From: Haemaphysalis longicornis
Lineage: Eukaryota; Arthropoda; Arachnida; Ixodida; Ixodidae
Direction: 5' to 3'
Length of the DNA stretch: 64,000 nucleotides
Assembly: GCA_013339765.2 (NCBI GenBank)
Contig: CM023457.1
Coordinates: 51,113,745 to 51,177,744 of the forward strand
Shown here: positions 1 to 12,800 of the stretch, piece by piece
Numbering within the stretch: the stretch's first letter is position 1
Layout of the letters: the number at the start of each line of letters is the position of its first letter
Notes under the pieces: model-generated
The model's input: the letters and a program-made list of their open reading frames with translations, nothing else
Told to the model about the DNA's origin: nothing
Database searches by the model: none
Made by a program: the position numbers and the translations under genes

Positions 1-1980
1 CAGCTAGTAGGATCACTTGAGTACGTTAGGGGAGAAAGATTATTGGTTTGTCCTAGGCGCGTCATGTAGTGTTCTCAAGCCATCCGTGTTGCTGTATGAT
101 GTAGAATGCAGGTTATGGTCTAATCAAGTTAAATGATGCAGTATAAACCATAACAGCGTGTAGTGCCGTTAAGGTTATCGAAAAGTCGTTTTTTTTCTTA
201 GAGAGATAAGATACAGTAACATACAAAATGGGTCAGAGGCTGAAAATTTCAACACATGAATGACGCACGGGCGCTTGTAGGTATACGTTGGCAGCCTAGA
301 CGCGTATTCAAGCAGGAACATAAAACACTCTCGTGTTTTTATTGTTGTCGTCTTGCTGAAATTCTTTTCTTGCTCAAATTTTTGGGCTTCTGCCGCAGCC
401 CAGAAGTCAGGCAATCGAGAGAATCTCTTCGCGGCACCCTCAATTTCCTGTGGTTGGACAAAGACAAATTACTATGCGCCCCCCCCCCCCCCTTTTCCTT
501 GAATTTATGAGTTGTAATACAAAATGCGGAGTTGATGCTGCCCGACTTCGTACCGAAATGATCAAAGGTGGGGATAAATCGCCATTACTGTTTCACGTAG
601 GCGCGTTCTCATAGATCACCGTGCGTCGCAGCTGGAATCACGTTGACAAGCCAGCTCATTATTCTAGCGCGTCGTACTTGAGCGCTTCTGACGCGTACGT
701 ACGTCCGATTCGAAAATAAAGGCGCGTGACTGGGACGCGAGGATGTCGCAACAAACGTTGGTCGCAACTACCTTTTTCGAGTCTAACAAGCGTGACGTCA
801 AGATAAAAATATTTTCATACGGAGGTGTGTGACTTCACTGGCCGTAGCTTTCTTCACTGCGCAACGAACGCGAGCAGCCTCCCGTGACATATGCAATAAA
901 CGTATAAACAGGGCGCGGTGGGCGCGGTGGGCGCGTCGAGTTTCATTTGCATGCGCATTTGGTGCGTTCCAATACGCCTCGAGATTCGCGATCGCTGCGC
1001 CGCCTGCCGCCACTTCTCCGCGGCGTTTGCGGGATTAGCGCTGCGTGGCTGATAGGTGGTCATGCAGTGTTTTGGTTCTCTTTCGCTTCTCTTTGCCTTT
1101 CCGCGCACTAAACAACTTGTTAAGGTGACGTCTGTAAGCTAACTGCACGTGTAGGGCGCTTAAAAAAAACAGCGGCGTCTTGGTAGAGCGCTCGAACGCC
1201 AACAAGAGCTACCCGGGGAGGCGGTTCTGCGCGCTTCTTGGCCGCTCTTGCGGGCGTCGGCGACGGCAGCAGCATATCACCGCTGTCACCTTCGAACACG
1301 TCAGCACAAGTGAATTCTATTTATTGTCACCTCGTTTAGACCTGATATTGGCACCGTAAGAGGTTGGTTCGTTTTGCAGCGCAGACAACAAATGCGGCTT
1401 TGCTTCGAATATGTACGTCGTAGAAAAATATGTTTCGGGGATGTGATAACCCAACAGCGTACAAAAACTTGTACCTTTTATGGGAATATAAGCCACGCGA
1501 AAATGTTAAGTACACTCAAAGGCTGTGCATTGTCAGATATGTGCCCACTCATGCCTTATGGTAAGAACCAAGGTATATGTTAATGACCACGGGAAAATGA
1601 ATGGTTTGCAAGTCAGGAGCAATAAATAGAATAGTCGTACGGGAATAAAAAAAAAAACCCGAGTGCAGCTTCTGAAATGCTAAAGACGTTTGTTTGAGCA
1701 AGGTAGTATTCACCAGACCAACTAGATGCGAAATGCACTGATATTTCGCTAGACATGGGGGGGGGGGGGGGGGGGGGTGAGGAGGAGGACGCTCAACTGT
1801 CGTTGTTTACAAATGCGGAGCGTAATCAACAAATGAACGTTTTATTATTCACACACACAACTGCGTGTTCACTTTTCGTTTGTTTTTCGCCTTCAACGAA
1901 CGGCTGATCATTCGGCGGACGCATTTTTTGAAGAATATAGGGTAAGCAGTTCACAAGAAATACGAGGTGTCGTTGAAAGA
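1..1980. other. Upstream spacer, no gene seen
   Basis: No convincing exon on either strand. It contains homopolymer runs (C at 480-492, G at 1757-1776), a CRE-like TGACGTCA at 793-800, and a GC-rich patch at 900-1030 with a short GGGCGCGGT repeat. This could be distal regulatory DNA of Rab10 or the edge of another gene. Confidence 0.5.
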
Positions 1981-1997
1981 GTTGGTTGATTGATTGC

Positions 1998-2120
1998 AGG
2001 GTTTAACGCGCCGACGCAACGGAGACGATGAGGCACGCCGTAGTGGACGGCTCCGGTTTAAATTTTTGACCACCTGGAGATCCTTAACGTGCGCCGAAAT
2101 CTCGTACACACGGGCTCGTT
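1998..2120 (-). repeat. Ruka-type tRNA-derived SINE, 3' part
   Basis: The reverse complement matches the body of the tick SINE seen elsewhere in the window: the phrases GAGATTTCGGCGCACGTTA, a GGTGGTCAAAA-like block, CCGGAGCC and CCACTACGGCGTGCC occur in the same order as in the copy at 48008-48242. The tRNA-like head is missing. Confidence 0.75.
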
Positions 2121-3330
2121 GGAAGAGTGTCGTATCTGATAAGGGTCTCTGATTTCGGTTTATGCTAGATTCTGCAGTCTCCCAGTGTCATACGACGATG
2201 TTTCGAAGAAGAGTTTGGTCGCGGACGCGGATTACTCTATAAGCCCATCTTCGCGCTTCTCGTGGAGGATAAATGTAACAGATGAATTCTTAGCGAGCGC
2301 TCACCTCGCGACAAGACGACCCAGCATTAAATTTGCCGTCGTGCCTGACTCCGGAGTGTAATTTTGCATTATCCATCGTACTTCTTTGGTACAATGTTTG
2401 CGAAATTTACGCCGCATTGGCTTGTTCAGGGTACTGACCAATATCTGATATGTGATATTGGCAGGCGTAACTTGCGTGCTGTCAGGTATAACCTGAGTGC
2501 TCCGCTGGATTTTGTAGTGCACAAAGTCGATTTACATCATAGTGTGTATGGCCGCAACATGACCATCGGAGGAAACACTGCTTACGGAGACACTGCCACT
2601 AAATTTCAGGGCAGCGGAATTGCAATCAGCTGCATGCAAATGCTGGCTTCGGGACGCCGGCCTGTGACACGCCCGGCGCTCATATAGATCTTTCTAAGAT
2701 CGCGTCATAAACGTTTATACTCTCGTGAACACACCAGGCTTGCAAACAGAGTGCCTGCTCCACGTTATTCGGTATTTCGAACGCGGACAAACGGTAAATC
2801 GATGTCTTGAACGAGCCCCAAAAGCATCGGCGACAGGGGAGCGGGCCGGGGACTCCCGCGCCTGCTTTCGAAACGGGCCGCTAGGGGGATTTCAGTGGCG
2901 CCCCTACAGGCCGCGCTCGAGGCGTATAGTCCGGTGCTTTTCTTAGCAGTTTGAGCTCAAAATTAAACACCCGCAGGCACAACTTAACAAAATGGTGGAG
3001 GAACATAACTGAAATTATCATTTGCTTAGTTTTCAACAAAATTAAGGAATCAATAAGATGGACACGCACAAATTTTCCGACAGAGAAATGAATGTACCCG
3101 CACAAACAGAAGCGACTTCACAGCACAAGAACAGCGAACGCGCCGAATGCGTTCGTTTACTCATAGCACCGCCAGTTTATTCTGCGGTCTGCCACTGTTT
3201 AATTTTGTACGCTTTTATTACTGTAAATTTGCTGCTTTACTGCTCAAGTACTGGCTTTGCGTTTATAATGACCTTAACTTCCACCTCTTTAACAGGTTTA
3301 GGCGAATAAAATCAAACAATGAAAAAGAAA
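2121..3330. other. Spacer before the Rab10 promoter, nothing recognised
   Basis: No exon, repeat pair or RNA gene recognised. Frames of 60-107 codons occur on both strands without protein-like composition. Confidence 0.5.
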
Positions 3331-3339
3331 CGCGACACT

Positions 3340-3695
3340 CGAGAAGGCGCTTTGATCGCACCGGATATCCGCTCCACGCGGCGCTGTCCGTGACGTCATC
3401 GAACATTAGGAGCGCACTCCGTGCGTGCGCAGAGCGCTTGGTTAGGCCTGGAAAAAAAGGCTGTTGAACGGTACAACGCCGATGACGCTCTTGTGTTGTT
3501 AGTCGCGGACCGCGATCGTGGCGACTGAAAGTGCCCGAACAGCGTTTCTGTCTACCAGCAACGACGCTGTCGCCCCCGGAGATAAGCCAGCCGGCCCTTG
3601 TTCGTCTGCGCCGACGTGACCGTCTGCGTCGGAGCTGAGGCGTTTTCCGTGCCCTGCGTCGGCCATTGTGAGGGAGCGGGGGGTACTTTGGCGTT
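3340..3695 (+). promoter_or_regulatory. Rab10 promoter and 5'UTR region with CRE palindrome
   Basis: A CpG-rich stretch directly before the Rab10 start codon, in contrast to the AT-richer DNA before 3330. It contains the perfect cAMP-response element TGACGTCA at 3391-3398, followed by GC-rich sequence that is probably 5'UTR. No TATA box is evident. The transcription start cannot be fixed from sequence alone. A second TGACGTCA lies at 793-800, too far upstream to assign. Confidence 0.6.
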
Positions 3696-3822
3696 ATGGC
3701 CAAGAAAACGTACGACCTGCTCTTCAAACTTCTCCTCATCGGCGACTCGGGCGTCGGAAAGACGTGCATTCTCTTTAGGTTTTCGGACGATGCCTTTCAC
3801 ACCACATTTATTTCCACCATAG
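3696..3822 (+). CDS. Rab10: Rab10 coding exon 1
   Basis: Encodes residues 1-42 plus the first base of the Gly43 codon, covering the first beta strand, the P-loop (Lys22, Thr23) and most of switch I. The donor AG|GTGAGT at 3822/3823 is close to consensus. Compared with the vertebrate protein as I recall it, residue 25 is Ile instead of Val and residue 35 is His instead of Asn. Confidence 0.96.
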
Positions 3823-6800
3823 GTGAGTCTTTTTTTGTGTGCGCCTCTCGCGTCCTGCGCTCTCGCCCCTCGCGTCGCCGATGTCTTCGGGATCGTTCTA
3901 GGGGGTACCACCCAAGACCGTCTTTCGTGTTTGTTTGTTCGTTCCCCGTTTCCTGCGTGCGCGCGCGTGATAACGATTTCCCCCCCTGCTACGAAGAAGC
4001 CCGCAGCTCCCGATGTTGCCCGGCGAGCGACGGGCAGCCGCTACTGGGAGGAACTGAGATTTCAGGTCGACCTTCCTTCCGCCAACGACCCTCTCGCACG
4101 TAATAAAGCGATCGCACCTTTGCAATTCATCACCGCTCGCGTCCTCCGCGTAATCTTTGGAAACGGCAGGCATAAATAACGCCCGAGTGCAGTTTGACGC
4201 GCGCTTGCCAATGAACTACAAAGACGAATCATCTGCCTGAAGGCGAACGTGAGGAGAGCAAACCTTTGTCAAAAGGCGCCGCTTTTTTTTTTTTTTTTTT
4301 TGTTACCCTCATCGTCGTGAAGAACGTTGTCGCGTTCGCTGACGAAGCGACCTCGAGCTTTGAAGCGTGCGCGATGTTTGAGTGTCTGTGGCGAGCCGAG
4401 TCGGCTGATTGGAGAGCGTTCGATTGGCCGCCGCGAAACACTTGACGAAAATAAACAAAAAAGAGGGGGGGGGGGGGGGTAGCTTGCTAATCTCTTGCGC
4501 ACCGACGACCCCCCCCTACCCTTACTGTTTTTTTGCCGGTGGCGCGGGGTTAAGGAACTAGGGGGGTGGGGCAGCTTACCTGCCCATTTCGACGGCGCTG
4601 ACGTGTTGGACGCGCTCGCAGGCGTCTAACGACTTCTTCGCCGCGAAAGAGAGACGAAAAAAAGAAAAGATGCACTGAGTGTTACCAAAATAGTTTTCGA
4701 GCCCCGTGCGCCGTTCTACAGCGTAACTAACGCGACTGGCGAGTCAGACGTAGAATGAGATGGTAAAGAATGAAATGGTAGAGGCCATTCGGGGTAGGGC
4801 GGGTCTAATTAGAAGCAGATGGTTTGACTGCGGAAAGTGTGGTCTTGATTTTGGAACGTTGTAGAGTGTTTCACCGCGCGTAGAAATGTAGTGCAGAACA
4901 TGGTTGCAAGGATTGAAAATGGCAGGGGGAACTTTACACTATGCGTTTAGATGAAAAAAACAAAAAAAAACACTGGTCAGGTTAGATTTATTGCGAATGG
5001 GAATTTCACGCATGCTGCTTATGGTGTCTTGATTCGATGCGTGAGTATTTTGATAATTTAACAAACCGCGCAAGTGAAGACTTTTCAAACGGATATTTGT
5101 GCATTGACGGGCTCTTTCGCAAGAAAGGAGGTAGCGGGTTGGTTGGTTTATGTGAAAGAATTGTACCGCATGTGTTTTGCTTTGGAATGTGTGTTGAGTT
5201 TGATAGTTCTTGCAGTCAGGAGGTTTTGATGGGAACTATACGACGTAAGACTTATTCATGTGATGTGTTATAGCATATATTAACGAGCTGCTACAAACTA
5301 TGGAAGTTAGTTCTAAGCGGCTTTGATTCAGTTCGAAAACTGGGTTTCGCAGAGGCGAATGTCACCATTCCACAGAGTGGAATGGTGCCCTATTGCAGCT
5401 GTCAGCCTTCACAGCCGTCTGCTGCACTGGCCTTCTGCATTCATTAACTGCCACTCGCCGCGACGACTTGTACGGCAAAGTGTACAGCAGTCGAAAAAAA
5501 AGACTAGCAACATGTCTCGGAGCGGTGACGTAGCGTGACCTCGGGCTTGGGTATTAATCGTGTAATTTTATCCCGTCACCGAAGAACGCTGAGTTTGGGA
5601 ATTCCCGTTTCTGACAGCTAGGTATCGGAAACGTGTGTTGCGGAGGATTTAAATGCCTGAGTGGTTTTGTGTTGCATTGGGAAGCAAAAATTCCTCCACT
5701 GACCTTTTTCTTTTTTTCTCTTTGTCGCCGTTGTGCAGGTATCGACTTCAAGATCAAAACCATAGAGTTGAAAGGCAAGAAGATAAAGCTCCAGATATGG
5801 TAGGCGAGCGTGCAGTTTTGTTCTTTCACAGCTTTATTTTATTGTCCATTGGTGAACTGAACTTGTAATGACTGACTGTGTGTGTGTGTGTTTAGTCTGC
5901 AATGCTTAACTTGTAATGACTGACTGTGTGTGTGTGTGTGTTTAGTCTGCAATGCTTGCTTTTGTGTGATTGGTCATTCTCGAGGAACGGGTGCTTTTAC
6001 CGGAGAGATGTAGTTTTTCATTGGTTTTTTTGGGCCTCACGGAAGCGGCGATGTTTTTGAGATGAAATAAGGCTTTGTTTGTGTGCATGGTAATGGGGAT
6101 AAGGAAGTTTGTGCAGGAAAAAGGAGTGAAGTAAAAGAAATGTGAGGCTGTGGCGTGTGAAGGTCGTGTCGTGGTGTGGTTTGCATACATTGAGGAAGTT
6201 CCATAACCGCATTGCACAGTTATAACTGAACCGTGCCGCACAGTGGCTTACGTGAACAGAAATAACAAAGTATGTTCTGGCCCCTCTGTTTTTCACTTTG
6301 TGAGTCATCCGAGGGATTGCCATTTTTGCAGGAAGTAGATAAGGGGGGGGGGGGTGTCCGGAATGGTGCACCCTTGCAGGCAGGCAGAGGAGTAAAGTGT
6401 TTTGTTTCTGATGGTTGGAGAGAGATAAAAACTGCAGATGCAAAGTCTACCGCGGCGCGAGGTCTTTTCCTTCACGGCAGTCATGATGGTGGAGTCATGT
6501 TGTTGGTTGAAACCAATTTTGGAGGTTGAGATAGCGTGAAAACACGTTCGAAACGTGCGTGACTTTATTACAGTAGTTGAATGGACGACTGCGAATGGCA
6601 TGGAGTCTTTTCTATTGTGCCGCCCATTCCAAATGAGCGGAGGTTCAAGCCCTTGTCTAAGAATTCAAGCAATACGTTGCAAGTGTCAAACTCCACAATG
6701 GCACCGCAGTTCAATGAATTCACTTCAGTGTCCCATTAATGCCCTTTTATGACAATTAGCCTACCTGTGTTTTTGGAAGGAGCAGAGAGCAGTGGCTGCT

Positions 6801-9800
6801 TCGCATCATTTCGCTCTTTCATAGCAGCAGCTTTGCATCAAGGATTATATTTCGCCGCGAGAACGGAAACGGGGCTGATTCGTGAAGGCCGCTTCCTGAG
6901 CTTAGTCTCGTTTTTCACGCCGCCGCCGGCATTGCCTCACTAGGCATAGTTTCATACTAACATATACTAGAGGGAAATCTTAACAGCTAGCAACGTTCTT
7001 CTCCTCCTTGGCTTGGCTAGTGGCCACATGTCTTCTCATTTGGTCTTGAAGCTAAAATCATCAGAGGTAACATTTTTTTTTTGTCTTGCATGAACTTCTA
7101 AATAGTCCCTGGCAAATAAATGTTTTGGAGGTTCACTTCTCCGTTAATAAAGCGAGTTTAACTTTAATTACAGCATCATTTAAAGCATCAATTAACCAAT
7201 TAATTAAATTGACGAATTAAAGCTTGTTGGTGGGCCATGCGCTGTGACAATAATAGTTCCTGACAAATAAATCTTCTGGTGGTTCGCTTCTCTGTTAATA
7301 GAACAAGGTTGAACAATCTGCAAGAGTAATATTGTATTTTAGCGGCCGCAGGCAACTTTTGAGGGTGTAACGACGGAATGTTTCTCCGTAGGTCATGACA
7401 ACGCCGGGTAACCCCGTAGTGTATACTAGTATGAAACTCTGTCTCCAGGTGCTTACGTCGAGCTAGTCTTGTTCAGTCTCAGCGCTTTCTTTCAAAACTT
7501 GGCTGTGAATTGGCGTACTGGCCATTTTTACGAGCCGCTGTACGAGCGAGCGAGCGAGCCTTCTCACCGCTCGTCGTTCTCTACCAGGGACACGGCGGGC
7601 CAGGAGCGCTTCCACACGATCACCACGTCGTACTACCGGGGGGCGATGGGCATCATGCTGGTGTACGACATCACCAACACCAAGAGCTTTGACAACATCG
7701 CCAAGTGGCTGCGGTACATCGACGAGCACGCCAACGAGGACGTCGAGAAGATGATCCTCGGCAACAAGTGCGACATGGAGGACAAGCGGCTCATCTCCCG
7801 CGAGCGCGGAGAGGCGGTACGTGCACCTTGTCCCTTTTGCTGTGCCCCTTCGGTCGTCTCCTCGTCGATTCGGGAGCACGGCTGGGTGGTTTTCCTTTTA
7901 CGAAATGGCGGGTTGCTTGTTAAGGACACTTGGGGAGTTGTGGATACTGTTTGATTGCTTAATGATTGGATCGGTCTTCCCGACCTTCTCTACTTGAATA
8001 CACGTCCTTTTTAACAGTGGAGCTGTTTAACCCGCCTTAAGTTGTCCCATGTGAACAGAAAATCTCCATTTGAGAAGAAAAAACACATATCCTCTAAGTG
8101 GGAATCGAACCTGGGTCCCTCGTGTTCCGAAGCCGCCGTCTATCCGATGGAGCTGTCATCACATTCCAGGTGTACAGCATTATTTCCTAATGCTAATAAG
8201 TGCAGGTGGTAGACCCGCTGCTGTACTCATTGAGTGCACCGTCTGTCTCCCCCGTCTCCTCGTGTGGGCGCATCTTAGTCTGTGAGACTCTCGTGTGGGC
8301 GCATCTTAGTCTGTGAGACGGGCTGTCGCTTCATTACTCTATTTGGGTCCAGGTTCGATTCCTGGCGGCGCCTGTAATTTCTTTTATTTGTTTGCAAGAG
8401 TTATCTGTTGACACAGACAGTTGTGACAGAACCCTTGGCTGGCATAGGTATAGTGCTTCGCAGTAAAAAAAAACGGCAAGGTTCAAACTCCCGCCAAATA
8501 GACAAACGTGAAGTAGCAGACGGATTGTACAAGTTAAGCAACAAAATGCAGCCACAAGGGTTGGAAAGCCTTTGTTCAGTGTCCCTTTAGTAATGATGTT
8601 GACTTGCAAACTATTGACCCCACATGAACTAAACCTAGTGCACAGTCTTAAAAAATGGAAAGCAGGGGTTTTATGGGCAACCAAACCTTGCCTTGAGAGT
8701 GGTAGGCAGTCCAGCCCCGGCATTGTTTTTATTAGCATGCAGTTGGGACTAGGATCTTGGGAGGTCCGGCATGCTGTTGTACCCCTGACAAGGCAAAACA
8801 CGAACCAGACTGTATGAAGCTTTGATCACATGTAATATATATTAAGCCAACTGCATGTAGTGGAAATGTCAGCGAGTACTGTTGTTCATTACTGTATTCA
8901 CTGGTTCAGATCTTTGTGGTCACTAATGAACAATTCTAAACTTTGCACGAACTACCGTGTTAGTGTCGAAACACCGTGATTATGCATGTGCTACTCTTAC
9001 GGGTAGGCAACTTTGGATAGTTTACTGGTGTAACTTTTCTGTCTTCTAGTGGATGAACGGTGCGTTTTCTCTCGGATGTGTTTACGTTGAACCTAGCCGC
9101 CGCCATCAGCGTGGACTCAATTCTCACTCTGCATACACCGCTGAGGGCACTCTGAATGAGTTTGAGGGCATGTGTAAATGTGTTTGTACATGTTTGCACA
9201 AAAAACACATGAAACCACCACATGTGCGCACCTCTATGTCGGCTCTGGGGCAGAAGCTTTTTGTGCGAGTGTTCCGTGCAGTGGCCCTTCCTCTCCCTAT
9301 TCGGGAACATGCCTGTCAGGCATGTTCTTTCACCACTTGTGAGTGAAGGGGGTGGTAAGCGTTAGCTAAACGAAGCCTTGAGACAACGGGGCAACAAATG
9401 GCATAGAACCTGCAGCTGTGATTGTAAAAAGAAAGCCCAGGCAGTGTAAATTGGTTGGCACCGCTTGGGGGCACACTTTGAGTTCATGCACTTCTACATT
9501 ACACAGTGATACTATCGGCCGTATGAACCCACTTCTAATGAATGTGATCGTTATAGCTTGTTCGTTCAACCTGCGGTTTGCAGTAAATGCTATAAACATT
9601 TCCTGCATGCACACGCTGTGGCTACGCTGTGGCTGTTAGTGACATGGCACTGGCTGCAGTCATGTAGGACGTGGGTAGCTTCCGCTTGTTACAGGCAGGT
9701 GCACAAGAACGTGCCATACCGCCAAAGTGCGTCGCTAGCAGAAGAGAGTTGCCTCCGTTCCAACAGAGGCCCAACTTAAACTGTGCAATCCATGCTGAGC

Positions 9801-12800
9801 GGAGAGAGAAGATAATACATCGTGCTAGGGTGTGACAACGGGAGAATGGAGCCAGTGTGTTCCGTTCTCAGCCGTGCTGTTGTCTTGTAGACAGCTTGGG
9901 TGACTGCAGGGGGGCCGGCGTGCACGAGCCCTGTATTACGCTGGCTTCACTGCAGTGCGCACACCTTGTCCGCAATGCTCAGAACTTAGCCGCGGCCAGT
10001 GTAGCTCGGGCGTACAGGGGAACGGTGAAGCGCCTTGCACTGATTCACAAGTTGCCATCCGTTATGATTGGCAACAAGCTGCTATGAGCGTAAAGTGGGA
10101 ACTGGGACCACATATAAGTACTGCAGACAGTTTGTTCTTTGTACACGCCTGCAGCATCTCTGCACAGCGTTTCACGCGGGAGAGAAGAATTGCCTAATGC
10201 TGTTTTCGAAGCTTAGCACCAGCACTTGGAAAGGGCTACATGCTGTCGAGTGCGTAATGCATGCTAAGCTGAGCAAATAAAGCAGCAATGTAACTAGGAG
10301 CAATTACTAACCAGCTATAAATATCAGTCATGGCCGGCAGAATTAGCCAGGCTCTTTAAAACCCTTCGTGACAAGGCAGGTTTACTCGAAACCGTTCGTG
10401 AAATAATTCGTATTGCTGCCTAACATTTCCCCAAGACAGCTTGCACACTTTTTAATGATCGCATTTTGGTCAGTAAAAGAGTTGATACGAAATAATCCGA
10501 TTAAAGGGCGGCTGTGAAACGGAAAGTCAGACCAGTTGGGCTCCGCACAGTCAGCGGCGGATTGTACACAGTAAACGGGAGCCGTCTCCCTGCTTGAGGC
10601 ATTTACCTTTTTCATCAAACAGAACAAGAACAATGCATGCATGGGAATAATAAATGCCGAAATCATTTTTAAATGTATTAGATGAAAAGCTGGGATGAGG
10701 GCAGATTCGACCTCCAGGTGCGCTACTGAGTGTATTCGAAAATGCTGTGCTTCAGTCTCACCGGAGCCACATTTTTTTGTCGGCGTCGTTTTTCTTGATG
10801 GTCAAGCAGGCCGTCTGCTTATACAGGCCTGTACATCTGGCGATATTGCCTGTTTTTTTGCCATGTTCGGCAGTGTTAAAGGCCAACTGCACTCAAAAAT
10901 TTCGACCTCTTGAAAACCCTATTTTCGTATGGTCTGCTTAAAAAGAAAGCAACATGCAAAATACAACAGCTCAAATACATGCGTGGACGCCGCAAGCAGC
11001 CAGCAAAAATCGGCGATTTTGAAACCGAAACCGAGTAGAGCGCGGCCATTGTAGTGACCTTGCAGCCGTCTAGCGAGCGGCCGGACGGTCACCAGCTCGG
11101 GAGAGAGCCTGCGTGCAGGCTCTACGCACACACGAGGCAGCAAATGGGTGAATCGTGCGCAGCAGATCTCGGCTGGTTCTCCAGCTGCGTGGCTGGCCAG
11201 AGGAAGAAGCTCCCGTTGGCAGGAGCATCACAGACGTGTCACGCGTCATGGCTGTTTACGCGATCTGCCAGCAGGTGCGGCGTGGTTTGCGGCAGAGCTT
11301 TTTAAACGCTTCTGAGATTAACAAGGTGTTTCACGGGGCTACCACTCGTGTCATAGCTGATTTGGGCGTACTTACTACGCATTAAAAATAAATTTGGTCG
11401 AGGTGAAATTTGAGTGCAGTTGGCCTTTAATTATGCTTAGTTTGCCCGACAATGATATCGGCTACCCTGCTATGGTGGTAGCCCTGCCAAAGGTCGCACC
11501 GAAAACAAAATTAAAAAAAAAAGGCCACTGGCACTGGCTTGGCTTAGCTGCGCCAATGACCCGTTCTATACCAACAGTGCTGCCAGACCGCAGCTTCCTC
11601 GCTAAAATAAAGTAAAAAGCATATCGGGTGCCGGCACTGCAGAAGTCCGCTATCGACATGAATCAGTCGAAACAATTTTTACGCAAAATTTGGTCTGTGT
11701 AGCCGGGTCAGTTATGAGCGGAGTGGATTCCACTCAGAATGCATGCGGACCAGACAAACCAACAGAAATGGCCTGTTGTAACCGGAAATCCGTCATTGCC
11801 GGATCCGCTGTAACGAGCGTAGACCGTACTTCCGCGTCTTCCTTATCTCTCGTCTCCCCCTTGTTCACATTTCCCCTTGCCCAACGCACACTGCCACAGT
11901 CTAGTGGCAAAGGATGTTGTCGGGGTGGGCAACCCGGAACTGATGACGGCTCCTTTGGTTTGCATTTTCTTTTGCCTTTCTTTTTTTCTTTCTCTGGCTG
12001 CTATCGGTACAGTTCGGAAACGGAAGACGGTTTGATTCCGCACAGTACATCTGGCTCGTCGAGTGCACAGGAAGTGGTATGCAGTGGCAGCTACGAATGC
12101 TTGCCATAGTTTGCTTTACCCAAGCTGTAGTCCAGGTCTTGTTCGTTCTACCAGAAACCTAATGCTATTGCCTAAGCACATACCGTGGTGTTCACGCCAT
12201 GTTTGTTCATTACGGCCGCGACCATTATAAGTGAGCTCAGCGGCATTTGCTTTGGTTTTTCCTTTACTTTTTTTTTTTTTTTCTGCTGCTGTGGCTGCCT
12301 ACCTGCCCACTAATCATAGAGTGGCGCATTATACGGTCGATCGCAGTGTACACAATCAGTTACGGCGTCATTTATTCATGTCAGTTTATGTTTCGACAAA
12401 AACAAGCGCTGAGCGGCCGCCATGACAGGAGGGTGCCCCCCTGACATCACCATTCTTGTCGCATTGCTGCCGGTCTGGGCGTGCGCGCCCAGACCGGTTG
12501 AGGTCTTCACCATCCCCACGCGGCCAGGCAGCATGGTGTCTGTCCTAAAACCATTAAGTGATACACGGTGTAGCAGCGTGCGCCAACCGCAACCACCACG
12601 TCGTCTACGTCGCGGGAGCCCCAACGTCGGCAGTTTGGGGCAAGGGGCAGATGATGTCATGCTGGCCTGCTGTGGGCTTTCTCGTGCGGGCAGAGATTAA
12701 AATGAATTTAAAATATCTTGTACTTAACGGCTACTGCTGAAACTTGCTGGGAATTATCTCCTGATGAAAAAGAAGCATTTTACATAAGTTATCTCAGCTT

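Noticed and set aside
3263..3911. Minus-strand frames opposite Rab10 exon 1
   Set aside because: Antisense shadows of the GC-rich promoter and exon 1; Arg-rich low complexity.
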